Assembly (NCBI RefSeq): GCF_003576645.1
Contig: NC_044920.1
Location: forward strand, 1,509,552-1,573,551
Reading direction: 5' to 3'
DNA length: 64,000 nt
Source of the DNA: Ipomoea triloba
Taxonomy: Eukaryota; Streptophyta; Magnoliopsida; Solanales; Convolvulaceae
The notes below the pieces were generated by a model. It was not told the origin of the DNA and did not search any database. It saw only the letters and a list, made by a program, of their open reading frames with translations. The translations under genes and the position numbers were made by a program. Below are positions 11,211 to 22,207 of this stretch, one piece after another; position 1 is the first letter of the stretch; each line of letters opens with the position of its first letter.

Positions 11211-12577
11211 AAAAGAGTAAAGTTTATAGACTTATTTTTGAGTTGGTTGACTAATTGAGTTGTGTCTTGGGAGCAATATAAATCGTTTTATAATGCTATG
11301 TCAAAGAGTGAAATTAGGGAATGATTTAAAGAAGTAATAATATTTTTTTTAAAAAAATTTTTGTTACACCAAAATTAGTTACATAATTTGTTCGGTTATT
11401 GTACTTATTGAGCGAGCATAATATATATAAATAATAAATGTTTGATTTCATCACCACACTTTTAATTAAGCTTTTAATTGAGAAAAAAAATACATCTTTT
11501 AATTTATGCTCAGAACAAATAAAAGTTTTATATTTGAATTTTCGTGTGACTTGATATATAAAAACTTAATTTTCAGAGCTTAATTAAGTAGTACTCAAAG
11601 CTAGGTCCTTCATGATTAAGAAGGTTAGGCCACCTATTTAATTATTGACCTACTCTTGAAGCTAAGGGTCATCAACTTTTGAGTAAGAGTTGTAACAGAA
11701 ATAATAATTGACAAACTTCCAACATATAATAATGCAATATCTATTCTAGAACAGAGTTGAGTAAAGTAAATAAATAAATATATGTCAAAAGAGGCGACTG
11801 TGTAAATTAAGTGAAGTATAATTTTCATACTAGAAGGTTATGTTATATGTTTGATTCTTGTGCGAAATTTACTTTTTATACACCTCCAATTAGTATTTAT
11901 CAGTTTTTCTCGTCACTCAAATGATATAAATATTTAACTAGCATGTGTTAATATACCATATGTTTCAATATGCATGTTGTCTAATTTCATTCTCCGAGGG
12001 TACGGTTCATATAATTTTATTTTAAATAATGTTTTAAAACCTTTTTTTTTGTTTAAATGTTGAATTGTGATCTTTGGGATGAGCAATACTTAATGCATGT
12101 GTAGTTTCTTAATGTATAAGTGAGATGCTCAAAAGTTAGATTCAGAAGGGTTTAATGTTGCGGTTTTTAGTAGTTTAGTGTCTTCTTTGGTGTCCCTCAT
12201 TATTTGATAAAAAAAAATTATATAAAAAATAAATTAAATGTTTGTTTGTTTGAAAATTAAAAAAAAAAAAGTCATTTTTTGATAAATATTTTTATTTTTT
12301 GGTATTTAATTAAAAGTTAGGAAATTAGTTTCTTCTTTTGGTTCATTTTCTTAAACAAAAATTTATTACAAAATTATATATTATAAAATATTAATTATTT
12401 TAAATCGATAAATGAAATAATTCATAACTAAAGAATTGAAAAAAAAAATAAGAGAGTAAAAACTTTTAAAATTTTTGAATTGTCGGTTGTGTTGATCACT
12501 TGAACTATGATTTATTTATTTATTTATTTACTATTTGACTTTGCTTAGTCCAATTTAAATTTTAACTTAACTAACTC
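11211..12577. other. gene-free AT-rich intergenic DNA
   Basis: I see no gene and no bounded mobile element before the copia LTR. Confidence 0.5.
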
Positions 12578-12710
12578 TATTAGGACTCTCCGAGTTTGAG
12601 TCACGTTAGGACTAGCTATCCTACTCTACCTGAGACTCCCCTAGTATATATATCTTCTATTCCTCATCATTGTAATTCTTCAATTGAATCAATACAATAT
12701 TCAGTTCTCA
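12578..12710 (+). repeat. 5' LTR of copia element
   Basis: It begins tattaggactctcc and ends ttcagttctca. The canonical TG start appears as TA in both LTRs, suggesting the change was present before insertion. It contains a TATA-like tagtatatatat near 12643-12655. Confidence 0.9.
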
Positions 12711-12712
12711 TC

Positions 12713-12727
12713 TGGTATCAGCTAGCC
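12713..12727 (+). other. primer-binding site (initiator Met tRNA type)
   Basis: tggtatcagctagcc lies 2 nt after the 5' LTR. The first nine bases match the usual tggtatcagagc complement of plant initiator tRNA-Met. Confidence 0.85.
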
Positions 12728-12742
12728 TAGGTTTATTTTCCA

Positions 12743-15700
12743 ATGGCTGACGGCTCTGTTAATTCTTCCGAACAGACCGTTTCTGATGCAGCTATTTCTT
12801 CTGCGGTTTCTTCAGCAGCCGCTTCTCTGTCTGCTGCGCATCACTATGTTAGCATTAAGCTAACGAACAAGAATTTCTTGTTTTGGAGGACGCAGGTTAT
12901 TCCGTTTCTTCGTGGGCACGACCTCATGGGTTTCGTTGATGGCACGAACTCTTGCCCTAATCGTTTTCTTCCCGTTTCTGAAGGCTCCTCCACTGCTGCT
13001 GCTCTACCCAACCCGCTGCATGCTCCATGGGTGCGCCAAGATCAGGCGGTCCTTAGCATGTTAATCTCTTCACTTTCGTCGGAAGTTATGTACCTCGCAA
13101 TTGGTTGCACTACGTCGCGTGATCTCTGGTTGGCGCTTGAGCAGGCTCTCGCTTCTTCCAGTCAAGCTCGGATTATGCATATTCTTGGACAGCTGCAAAC
13201 AATACGCCAAGGTGATGCCTCCGCCGTCGACTACATTGCTCGTGCGCAAGTTATGGTGGAAGATCTAGCTCTTGCTGGCCGTGCGGTTCCTTTGGAGGAT
13301 CAGAATATGTATATTTTCAGAGGTTTACGTCCAGAATATCACTCTATCGTAGCCTCTTTGAATGTTCGAGATCAGCCGGTGCGTCTTCCCGAACTCGCCG
13401 ATCTCCTTGGCTCGCATGAGTTCGCTACCGGTGATAGCTATGGCAGTGTTCCAGCCCCTGCAGCTGCGGCTTTTGTTGGCCAGCGTGGTAGTGGAGGTCG
13501 GTCGCGGTCTTGGCGTGGCGGATCGAATCGCCGCGGTGGGAATCAGTCACGTGGCGGTGCTGTTTTTGCCGACCAGCAGCAGCAGGGCGGTGGTGTGCAG
13601 CGTGGACGTGGCTCGCATGGCGGTGGCAGGTCACGTGGGCGACGTGGTGGTAATTGGCAGCCTCAATGCCAATTATGTGGCAATTATGGCCATCTTGCAC
13701 CAGCCTGTTTTTCTTTAATTGGCCGTGGACTCCAAGCTCATTTAACATATGCTGAGGATGCGCCGAATCTTGTGTCTGACTCGCATCTTTGGATTCCAGA
13801 CACTGGGGCGACAAATCACGCGACCCCTGATATTGCTGCGCTCTCTACATCTGAAGAGTACACTGGTGGTGATGCTCTTCGAGTTGGTGATGGTACAGGT
13901 TTGCTTATTAGTCATACTGGTCATGCTTCTTTTTCTACCCCGTCTAAAGTATTTAGGATGTCTGATATTTTACATGTTCCTGGTTTGTCTTCCTCTCTTT
14001 TATCTGTGCAACGCTTTGCAAAAGATAATAAAGTCTTTTTTGAGTTTCATCCATCCTTTTTTGTTGTGAAGGATATAGCAACCAAGGCAATTCTTCTTCG
14101 CGGCAATAGTTGCGGTGGTCTCTACACGTTGCCCATTCCGAAAAACAGTCCCCGTGCGTTTATCTCGTCCCGTGCTTCCTCTTCCGTATGGCATGATCGT
14201 TTGGGACATCCTCATCAACGAGTCTTAGATCGTATTCTTCCTTTTTGTTCTGTTAGTGGTTCTAGTCGCAATAATCGTTCTACTTCTTCTTTGTGTTCTG
14301 CGTGTCAATTGGGCAAGTCTACTCGTTTCCCTTTGCCACGTGTAGACTCTGTTAGTTCGAATATTCTTGATTTGATTTATACTGATATTTGGGGACCAGC
14401 TCCTGTTTTGTCTTCTTCTGGTTATCGTTATTTTGTTCTTTTTGTTGATGACCATTCTCGTTACACGTGGTATTATCCTATGAAATTGAAGTCTGACTTG
14501 TATACCATTTTTGACAAGTTTCGTGCCTTAGTTGAACGGTCATTTAATCGCAAAATTAAGGCTATTCAGTCGGACTTAGGAGCTGAATACAAAAAGTTAC
14601 ATACTGTTCTTCTTCAGTTAGGGATTAATCATAGACAATCCTGTGCCTACACTCATGAACAGAATGGTCGTGTTGAGAGGAAGCACAGACATATTGTCGA
14701 AACTGGTCTTACTCTTATGGCTCGTGCGTCTGTTCCATCTCGTTTTTTGGACTTTGCTTTTGAAACTGCTGTTTACTTGATTAATAGAATGCCATCTAGT
14801 GTTTTGCAGAATTCCAGTCCTCATTTATTGTTACATAAATCTTCTCCCTCATACTCTTTTCTTCGTGTGTTTGGTTGTCTTTGTTATCCTCACTTGCGTC
14901 CTTATAATCGTCACAAAATGTCGTATCGGTCATCTCCTTGTGTCTTCTTAGGTTATCCTGAGTCTTTTAGGGGGTACAGATGCATGGACTTAACGACTAA
15001 TAAGATTTATATCTGCAGACATGTACACTTTGACGAGAATGTGTTTCCCTTTGTTAGTAGGGTTGCTGTGCCATCTCCTCCCTCTGTGCAGAAGCCGTGG
15101 GCTGAATCGGTTTTACAGGTATTGCCATCTTCTCTTGCTGATTCTGCTCAGGCTGATTCTCCTGTCACCACCACTGCTGCTCTTACTCGTCAAAGAGGAC
15201 GACCCCGTGGCAAGTCCACACGTCCGACTGTTCGCTCCCATGCAATGGCTACGAGGAGTCGGTCTGTGGCTCCACTTTTGGCTCTCTCTGCTTAGGCCTG
15301 TCCTACCGAGCCCACTTGCTACACTCAGGCAGTTAAATTTTCTGAATGGCGAGAGGCAATGGATCTGGAGTTCAATGCACTTTTGCACAATCAGACTTGG
15401 GTTCTAGTTCCTCCTCGCCCAGGTATGAATGTGATTGGGTGTAAGTGGGTTTTTCGTACTAAACGTAAAGCTGATGGTTCAATAGAGAGGCATAAGGCGA
15501 GACTTGTGGCGAAAGGGTTTAATCAAGTTCCTGGTCAGGACTTTTTTGACACCTTTAGTCCGGTTGTGAAACCCACTACAGTCAGATTACTTTTGAGTTT
15601 GGCTATTTCCTCAGGTTGGGTGGTTAGGCAGCTTGACGTACACAATGCATTTTTGAATGGTGATTTGGCTGAGACTGTTTATATGTGTCAACCACCCGGG

Positions 15701-16840
15701 TATGCTGATGCTCAATTGCCTGATCACGTTTGTCTGTTGAGGCGTTCCTTATATGGCTTAAAGCAAGCTCCACGAGCTTGGTTTAATCGGCTGCATACTT
15801 TTTTACTCTCTGTTGGGTTTATAGCTTCAAAGACTGATGTGTCATTATTCTATTACTCTCGTGGTTCTGCATGTGTGTATCTTTTAGTATATGTTGATGA
15901 CATTTTGGTAATGGGGACTGATGAGCTACTAGTGTCTGATTTACTCTCTAAACTGTCTAATGCTTTCAAAATTAGAGATCTTGGTGAACCTGGTTTCTTT
16001 CTTGGAATTGAGCTAGTCAAAACTAGCAATGGTGTTATTCTTTCTCAGCAGCGGTACATGTCAGACATCTTGAAACGGGCTGGAATGACTGATTGTAAAC
16101 CTCTCGCCACTCCTATTTCTACATCGAAAACTCCATTGCTTAATTCAGATTCATATGAAGATCCAACGAAATACAGGAGTTTGGCTGGTGCTCTCCAGTA
16201 TCTCACAATTACACGGCCAGACTTATCCTTTGCGGTCAATCAATTATGTCAACATATGCATGCTCCAACATTGTCTCACTGGGAGCAGCTAAAACGAGTG
16301 CTCAGGTATGTCAAAGGCACCCTCTCATTCGGCTTGCATGTAACTCAGTCAAATTCTAGAGAGCTTCATGCTTTCTCTGATTCTGACTGGGCTGGTTGTC
16401 CTGAGGACCGTAAATCTACTAGTGGGTATGCAGTGTTTCTTGGCACCAATCTTATCTCTTGGGTGTGCAAGAAACAGAAGACAGTTGCAAGATCATCCAC
16501 GGAAGCTGAGTATAAAGCCTTGGCTGATGTTTGTGCTGAGGTCATATGGATCATGTCCTTGCTGCGTGAGATCAAAATTGATGGCATCCTTACTCCCAAA
16601 TTATGGTGTGACAATCTTGGTGCTACTTATATGTGTGCGAATCCAATTTTTCATGCAAGAACTAAGCACGTGGAGATTGACTACCACTTTGTTAGAGATA
16701 GGGTTGCCAATGGAGATATTCAGGTTAACTTTATTTCCACAAAAGATCAATTAGCTGATATCTTTACAAAAGCTTTGCCTAGTCCTAGATTTTCTTTTCT
16801 TAGGGACAAGCTTCAGGTTAGTAGTTTACCCTGCGCTTGA
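12743..16840 (+). pseudogene. copia gag-pol, single frame split by one TAG
   Basis: The ATG at 12743 opens a frame of 1,366 codons ending in TGA at 16838-16840, with one TAG at 15293-15295 (after codon 850). Before the stop come a gag domain, a CCHC knuckle (CQLCGNYGHLAPAC), a protease (DTGATNH), the pre-integrase HHCC region (WHDRLGH ... CSACQLGKS) and an integrase core with its D, D and E (TDIWGP, QSDLGAEY, NGRVERKH). After the stop, in the same frame, come the reverse transcriptase (DVHNAFLNGDL, LYGLKQAPRAW, YVDD) and RNase H ([17 protein letters not shown]). All catalytic residues I can check are present, so the stop is the only obvious lesion. The context (TAG GCC) is not a recognised leaky context, so a nonsense mutation is more likely than programmed readthrough. 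Confidence 0.92.
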
Positions 16841-16847
16841 GGGGGAG
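16837..16847 (+). other. polypurine tract of copia element
   Basis: ttgagggggag directly precedes the 3' LTR, the usual position of the plus-strand primer. It overlaps the end of the gag-pol frame. Confidence 0.85.
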
Positions 16848-16982
16848 TATTAGGACTCTCTGAGTTTGAGTCACGTTAGGACTAGCTATCCTACTCTACC
16901 TGAGACTCCCCTAGTATATATATATCTCCTATTCCTCATCATTGTAATTGTTCAATTGAATCAATACAATATTCAGTTCTCA
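16848..16982 (+). repeat. 3' LTR of copia element
   Basis: 135 bp, differing from the 5' LTR by three substitutions and one extra TA in the TATA-like tract. Confidence 0.9.
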
Positions 16983-19870
16983 TCTGAGCCATCTCAAATA
17001 GTAATAAGGTAGCTAGGTAGATACCTAACCAACTTGTTCATTTGACATTACAAGAGATGAAGGAGAGAGAGAGAGAGATGAGTGTGATTGTGTATTTGTG
17101 TGAGAGAGGAATCAAAAAAATGTTTTTCGAATAAAAATTTCGAAAGACATTTTTGTAGGGTCAAAATGATTTTTTTTTTTTTTTTTTTTTTTTTCATTTG
17201 GACAAAATTTATATATATTTTTTTGTTGACTTTCATTTTTTAGATAGCCATACATTGAAAAATTCAAAAAAAAAAAACTTTTAGAAGTTATTTTCTAGAT
17301 TATATTTTTAAACATACCCTAAGTTGACTGCCTAAATATATATATATATATACTACAGTAATATACTAAATGACACAAATAAATAAATAACAACAAATGA
17401 ACTTTAGCCTTGGTTACACACTTATGCGGAAGCACACATGACCTATTTAAAAGTTATGAAATCGATTATTACTAATCAAGTAAAACTTGATCGTGAATGT
17501 ATAGTTTACTATTTGTTAATGTTTATTTTCTTTGTTTTTAAAATATAATTTGGTCACATGGTCAGTAGCACTCAAAAAAAAAAAAAAATTTGGTCAAATT
17601 GTCTATTGAGAATATTAATATATGATTTTATTTGGCAATAAGAGGCATTTGGTTTACGGAAAGATAGATATTACCAAAATAAATTTCGTGCAAGTTATTA
17701 CCAAAATATCATCGGGTTTTTTCTCATTAGTGCACCACAGACCAACACTTTGTGATACACCACAAATTACTTAAAAGTGCACCACAAAGCATTTATAAGT
17801 ACACCATACACTAGCATTTAGTGCACCACCAAAAAGAAATTACCAAAATGTCACTACATTTTTTCATCTTCATTGATTTTCAACTATTGATCTGAGTGCA
17901 TCCAATGGTCCAGATGAGTTTGCACAACCGCGTGGGAGAAACCACACACACATATATAGATACTAAAATTACCATAACACCCTCCACTTAACATACGCGA
18001 AATTGCAACTAAACACTAAGATTATATTGCCATCGTTAGATTACTCCGATTCGACGATAAAAATGCAGCCACACGACCGCATGAGAGCTTTAGGCCACAT
18101 GTGAGCATTTAAGAATATCTCCATCTCACCAACCTCATGCAAACCACAAGTAAAGAAGTCAAAAAAGGAAACACAAAAAAGATTTACATGAGTAATAACG
18201 TGCATGGATTTTCTTGAACTAGTGTTGACTATATACATTTTATCCTTGAAAACATTGTTTATAGTAAAATGTATGCTTGACTATGTGCGTACATACTACA
18301 ACGAACTTCTTCAAAAGATACCGCCATAAAACTTTCCAATTGCGACTTTGACAAATTCAAGAATTTCCCATTCTAATGTCGGGTGAAATTATACTTTAAT
18401 TAGTACACATCTAGTGAAGTTAACCTTACAATTTCACCAAATACATTATAAAATTCTATAGAGTTAATTTCATTTTTATCTTAGATCTATAGGTGTCAAT
18501 CCATTTTAAACCATTTTCTATATAACATCATTCTTTAGTCTTAGTATTATTGTAGCATGATCATTTTTGGTCCTCCATCAACAAAACAGTTTAAATGCTA
18601 TAAAATACAAGGGAATTTAGATCTTCAATTATGATTTTTTTTAAAAAAATAAAAATAAAAAATATAGCAGCTCAACCCGACAACCCATCCACTTTATATA
18701 GAAAAGATCGAAATGTTCTTATAGTTAACAATATTTCAACGATTTCATTGACAAAGAACGAAAAATGGTTATGCCACAAGCCCACAATAATACTAGGAGC
18801 TAGTCTAGGAACAAAGTGGATGTTCTGAAAAAAAAGGACTAAAAGTGGGTTGTCACCTATAAATCTAGGACAAAAAATGGAATTAACTCAATTCTATAAA
18901 ACATTAATTTTCACTACAATATAGTATCAAGTTTATATATTTCACTATTGGTCTTTCAATGAAAAATCCTGGGCCTCAGCAGGTGAGTATTAACAAGAAT
19001 TAAAACCGTGATCTTCGAGTATGAAAATCATTTCCCATCCACTGAACCACCCCCATTCGAGACTTTAGTTTACATTTTTAGTCAATATATAATGTCCTCC
19101 GAGATGCCCTTAAATACGTAACAAGTTAAAATTGTAGACTAAAAGTGGAATTGTACTGTAGACTAAAAGTGGAACCAAGACTAGTTCTTGGTTGTCATTT
19201 AGTACTAGATTTATCAAGGGTGTGGTGGTGAAGTTGAATTACAAGGACAAATTATTTGCAAATTAACATTAATGGCCTTATACATAATTAACGCAACTCA
19301 ACTAGTTGAATAATGTACTTTGAATAATAGGCTTAGTTTCTTAGGTTCAAGGATTAATTTTCTAAAGCCTAACTCGATCAAGATTGGTTGAAAAATGTAT
19401 ATAAGTCATCTCAACAGCCAAACTACCCAACCTATGCTTGTAATAGTACTAACATAACCTGCCATAGCTGTTTGAGTACACTATCACATCGGACTGGCTA
19501 ACCATAACAATCAACCAAGGAGAATTATCGATCCAAACAAACTCGCAAATACGGTATTGCATTGCTATTTGGCTAACTACAACAACCACTTAGGAAACAT
19601 TACCGATCAGTCCACTTGCAAGGTGTCATCATGACATAAATAATTTGCGACATACAATCTAAATTACTTAGGTAATTAATTAGTGGTTTCATCCATAACG
19701 CAAATAATTAAAATTAAAAGATTAAAAGATACTAATAATGTCATTTTCCATTCCCCATCTCTATACCGACGAAGAGCGTAATTTGAGGATGATCAAAAGA
19801 ACACGAAGACAAGAAACTGAAGTAATAGTGTAATACCACATCGACAAATACGAAAATTGTGAATAGAAAA
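16983..19870. other. gene-free intergenic DNA between copia element and expansin locus
   Basis: No gene is supported. It holds a 20-bp-plus T run (about 17170-17194), a gtgcac-type repeat (17700-17940, same family as 8960-9460) and a tRNA-like SINE-head fragment on the minus strand near 18970-19065. Frames in this stretch lack recognisable domains. Confidence 0.5.
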
Positions 19871-19876
19871 AGAATG

Positions 19877-20012
19877 GATAGAAACAGTTTTAAAAATATG
19901 CAGGCATGTGCGTGGTGGGGCCCAGAGAGATTAGCAGTTGGTATAGTTGAAGAAGCCAAGTAGTGCATGTGGGAAATGGGGTTAGTTAGTTGTTGCTTTG
20001 CGACCTTCAACG
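19877..20012 (+). promoter_or_regulatory. conserved distal upstream block of expansin gene 1
   Basis: This block begins gatagaaacagtttta and ends cgaccttcaa. It aligns collinearly with 26811-26930 upstream of the second expansin. Shared pieces include gcatgtg (twice in each), agcggttgg/agcagttgg, and gt(c/t)gttg(t/c)tttacg-like ends. It lies about 890-1,020 bp before the ATG of gene 1. Conservation across duplicated loci suggests a cis-regulatory region or simply retained ancestral sequence. Confidence 0.45.
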
Positions 20013-20215
20013 CTTTAACGGCGGAATGAACGGAGGAGCTGAGGAACAAAAACCGGAGTTGATCTCGCCTAGATACAATACAAAATTACAAATAGACACC
20101 TCGAAAAGATAGAAACGTCAAATCGCTATATAACTTCAGTCAAGTCCCGTTAATCGAACTCGTCACATAAAATGGGACAGAAGAAATATCATTTTTGTAA
20201 CAATATATCCATATG

Positions 20216-20310
20216 AGACAATTTCAACCAAGTTGGTCAAATTGTTTATTTCGTGATCATAAGATTATAAGTTTGACTCTTAATGAGAGCAGCCCATTGA
20301 CCATTTTAAT
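20216..20310 (+). mobile_element. SINE fragment (tRNA-like head)
   Basis: Contains tcaaccaagttggtcaaatt and then agtttgactc, which fits the pol III box B pattern, followed by agcagcccattgaccatttt as in other family members. The 3' part is missing. Confidence 0.45.
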
Positions 20311-20817
20311 TTTACCAAAAAACATATACTCGTCATACACGGAGTAAGAGTTAAATTGCAACAGAAATTTTCAATTTTATTACTTGAGGAACGAAGTTAC
20401 GATTATTTTTTGTTCAAACTAGAAGTGTATATTACAATGTTTGAAAAATATAAACTAAAACAATTAGAGTTGCATAATTGATGAATTAAAATCCACAATT
20501 TTTCCATTTTAGTTGATAGTATATATTTTTAAATTGGTATTTTAGATTTTATTATTTTAGAAGATAGTGGCATACCACCAAAGGTACTATGTAGTATCAA
20601 AATGAAGGGTATATAATGTCAAAACCATATTATTGTGTGATAACAAAAGAAATAGAATAAAAAAAGTTGAGGTATCTTACCCGACATGAATCATATTTCT
20701 TCAAAAAAATAAGGATTATTGTTGTTTTTATGGTTTGAACTAGGACATAAATATGTGCTAAATTGTCACTTTCACACTCCTATTGACCCCCCCTAAATCT
20801 TTACTTGCAGTTTTTTG

Positions 20818-20827
20818 TATATAAATA
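20818..20827 (+). promoter_or_regulatory. TATA box of expansin gene 1
   Basis: tatataaata lies 73 bp before the ATG, followed by gagccccacac. The second expansin has tataaatagagccaccc at the comparable place. Confidence 0.75.
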
Positions 20828-20899
20828 GAGCCCCACACTTCTCCCCATAGACCCAAACTCACCACTAATCACCCATTCTCTCTTTCTCTCTCTTCTTCA

Positions 20900-22077
20900 A
20901 TGGCAGCTGCATTCTCTGTTTCATTCTCTCTTCTCTTCTTCTTCTTCTCAAGCTTCTGCTTCCATCTCAGTTTTGGTGACTATGGTGGCTGGCAATCTGC
21001 TCATGCCACTTTCTATGGCGGCGGCGACGCTTCTGGCACAATGGGTACATTTTTCTTTTCTATTTTTGAGTAATCAGAAAAACTTGCAATCATTATTTGA
21101 GAGTGTGTATTTTGGTAAATCTTGCTTTGTGATCTTAGCTGACAAATGGTCATAGGTAGTTAAATCAGCCTAGGTCACCTCAACCTCAGGCTGAAATCGA
21201 ACTTGTAACCTAACCTTGTGGTTATCAAGTCAAATAGTCTGACTAACTTGGTTGAGACTGTCCGTCAATTTTCTTTTGAGTAGTTGGAAAGGTGGATGGA
21301 AATTTAGAATTTTGTGCTAATTGTGGGGTTTGAATGTTGCAGGGGGAGCTTGTGGATATGGTAACTTGTACAGCACAGGTTATGGCACCAACATTGCAGC
21401 TCTTAGCACTGCTCTGTTCAACAATGGCTTGGCCTGCGGCTCTTGCTACGAGCTTATGTGCAACGGCCCCTACTGCGTCCCCGGCAGCATCACCGTCACT
21501 GCCACCGACTTCTGCCCACCAAACCCCGGCCTCTCCAACGACAATGGTGGTTGGTGTAACTCTCCCCGCCAACACTTCGACATGGCTCAGCCTGCTTACC
21601 TTCAAATCGCTATTTACCGGGCCGGAATTGTCCCTGTATCTTACCGAAGGTAAGAATTTATGTCGCTCGACTACAAGTCTCTTGACATTTTTTTTTTTAA
21701 ATTTTTGTTTAAATATTAAATATAATATAAACGTTTAGTTTTGCTAATGACTTGAGTTTTTTTATCTTGGCAGGGTGCCTTGCAGGAAGAAGGGAGGAAT
21801 AAGATTCACGATCAACGGACACACCTATTTTAACTTGGTGTTGGTGACCAACGTTGGGGGTTCTGGAGACGTCCATAGTGTTGCGATCAAGGGGTCAAAA
21901 ACCGGATGGCAACAAATGTCACGGAATTGGGGCCAAAATTGGCAAAGCAACTCCGTTCTAGATGGCCAGAGCCTCTCATTCCAAGTCACCACCGGAGACG
22001 GGAGAACCGTCACCAGCTACAATGCCGCCCCTGCAAATTGGCGATTTGGTCAGACTTTTGAAGGGGCTCAATTTTAA
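20900..22077 (+). CDS. EXPA: alpha-expansin, gene 1 of tandem pair
   Basis: Alpha-expansins are secreted proteins that loosen cell walls in a pH-dependent, non-hydrolytic way. Coding exons are 20900-21044, 21343-21649 and 21774-22077 (145, 307 and 304 nt), with GT-AG introns, giving 251 residues, the usual length. Residues 1-26 form a signal peptide (a Phe/Ser-rich hydrophobic run). The GH45-like double-psi barrel follows, with [10 protein letters not shown] (about 49-58), the cysteine pattern, TATDFCPPN (about 101-109) and HFD (126-128). The C-terminal CBM63-like domain (about 160-251) keeps its tryptophans ([13 protein letters not shown]) and ends in the frame at GAQF. The start is the only ATG before the signal peptide and follows a TATA box by 73 bp. 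Gene 2 lies 6.4 kb downstream with identical exon lengths, which shows tandem duplication. Expansin subclade is not assigned. Confidence 0.97.
21132..21272 (-). mobile_element. SINE-head fragment in intron 1 of expansin gene 1
   Basis: On the minus strand it reads caaccaagttagtcagacta, then aagttcgatttcagcctgag, which fits a tRNA-derived head with box B. It is absent from intron 1 of the second expansin. Confidence 0.4.
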
Positions 22078-22162
22078 CTCCGAAAGTTTCACCCAATAGA
22101 AAAGAAAGAAGTTTAAAGTGTTTTTTACAACTTTACATTTCAAAGGGTGAGACGGCCGGGAG

Positions 22163-22207
22163 AGGCTCTATAGCCGTGGTGGCTGGTACCACCCGCTTAG
22201 GCCTATA
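22163..22207 (+). ncRNA. conserved 3'UTR hairpin element, expansin gene 1
   Basis: The 45-nt element lies 86 nt after the stop codon. It matches 30085-30129, after expansin gene 2, at 44 of 45 positions, while the rest of the two UTRs is hard to align. It can fold: outer strands tatagcc and ggcctata pair with one bulge, and ggtgg pairs with ccacc around a 6-nt loop. The single difference (G or C) falls inside that loop. This is a cis-acting part of the mRNA rather than a separate gene. Function is unknown. Confidence 0.6.

Larger units (their letters stand above)
12578..16982 (+). mobile_element. Ty1/copia LTR retrotransposon, near full length
   Basis: The 4.4-kb element has short LTRs (133 and 135 bp), a primer site complementary to initiator Met tRNA, one long gag-pol reading frame and a polypurine tract. 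Domain order is gag, zinc knuckle, protease, integrase, reverse transcriptase, RNase H, which defines the copia order. The LTRs differ by three substitutions and a 2-bp indel, so insertion was fairly recent. The flanking five bases (aactc and tctga) do not match, so no target duplication is visible. An in-frame TAG interrupts pol. Confidence 0.95.

Noticed and set aside
13362..14455. Additional open frames within the copia element
   Set aside because: They are off-frame shadows of gag-pol, which has the full domain order in the main frame.
15293..15295. Programmed stop-codon readthrough in copia gag-pol
   Set aside because: The downstream context is GCC, not a known leaky context, and copia elements normally use one frame. 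Kept only as a question to test with sibling copies.
19741..20049. 102-residue minus-strand open frame
   Set aside because: It overlaps the conserved upstream expansin block, has no recognisable domain, and the counterpart at 26.8 kb does not keep the frame.
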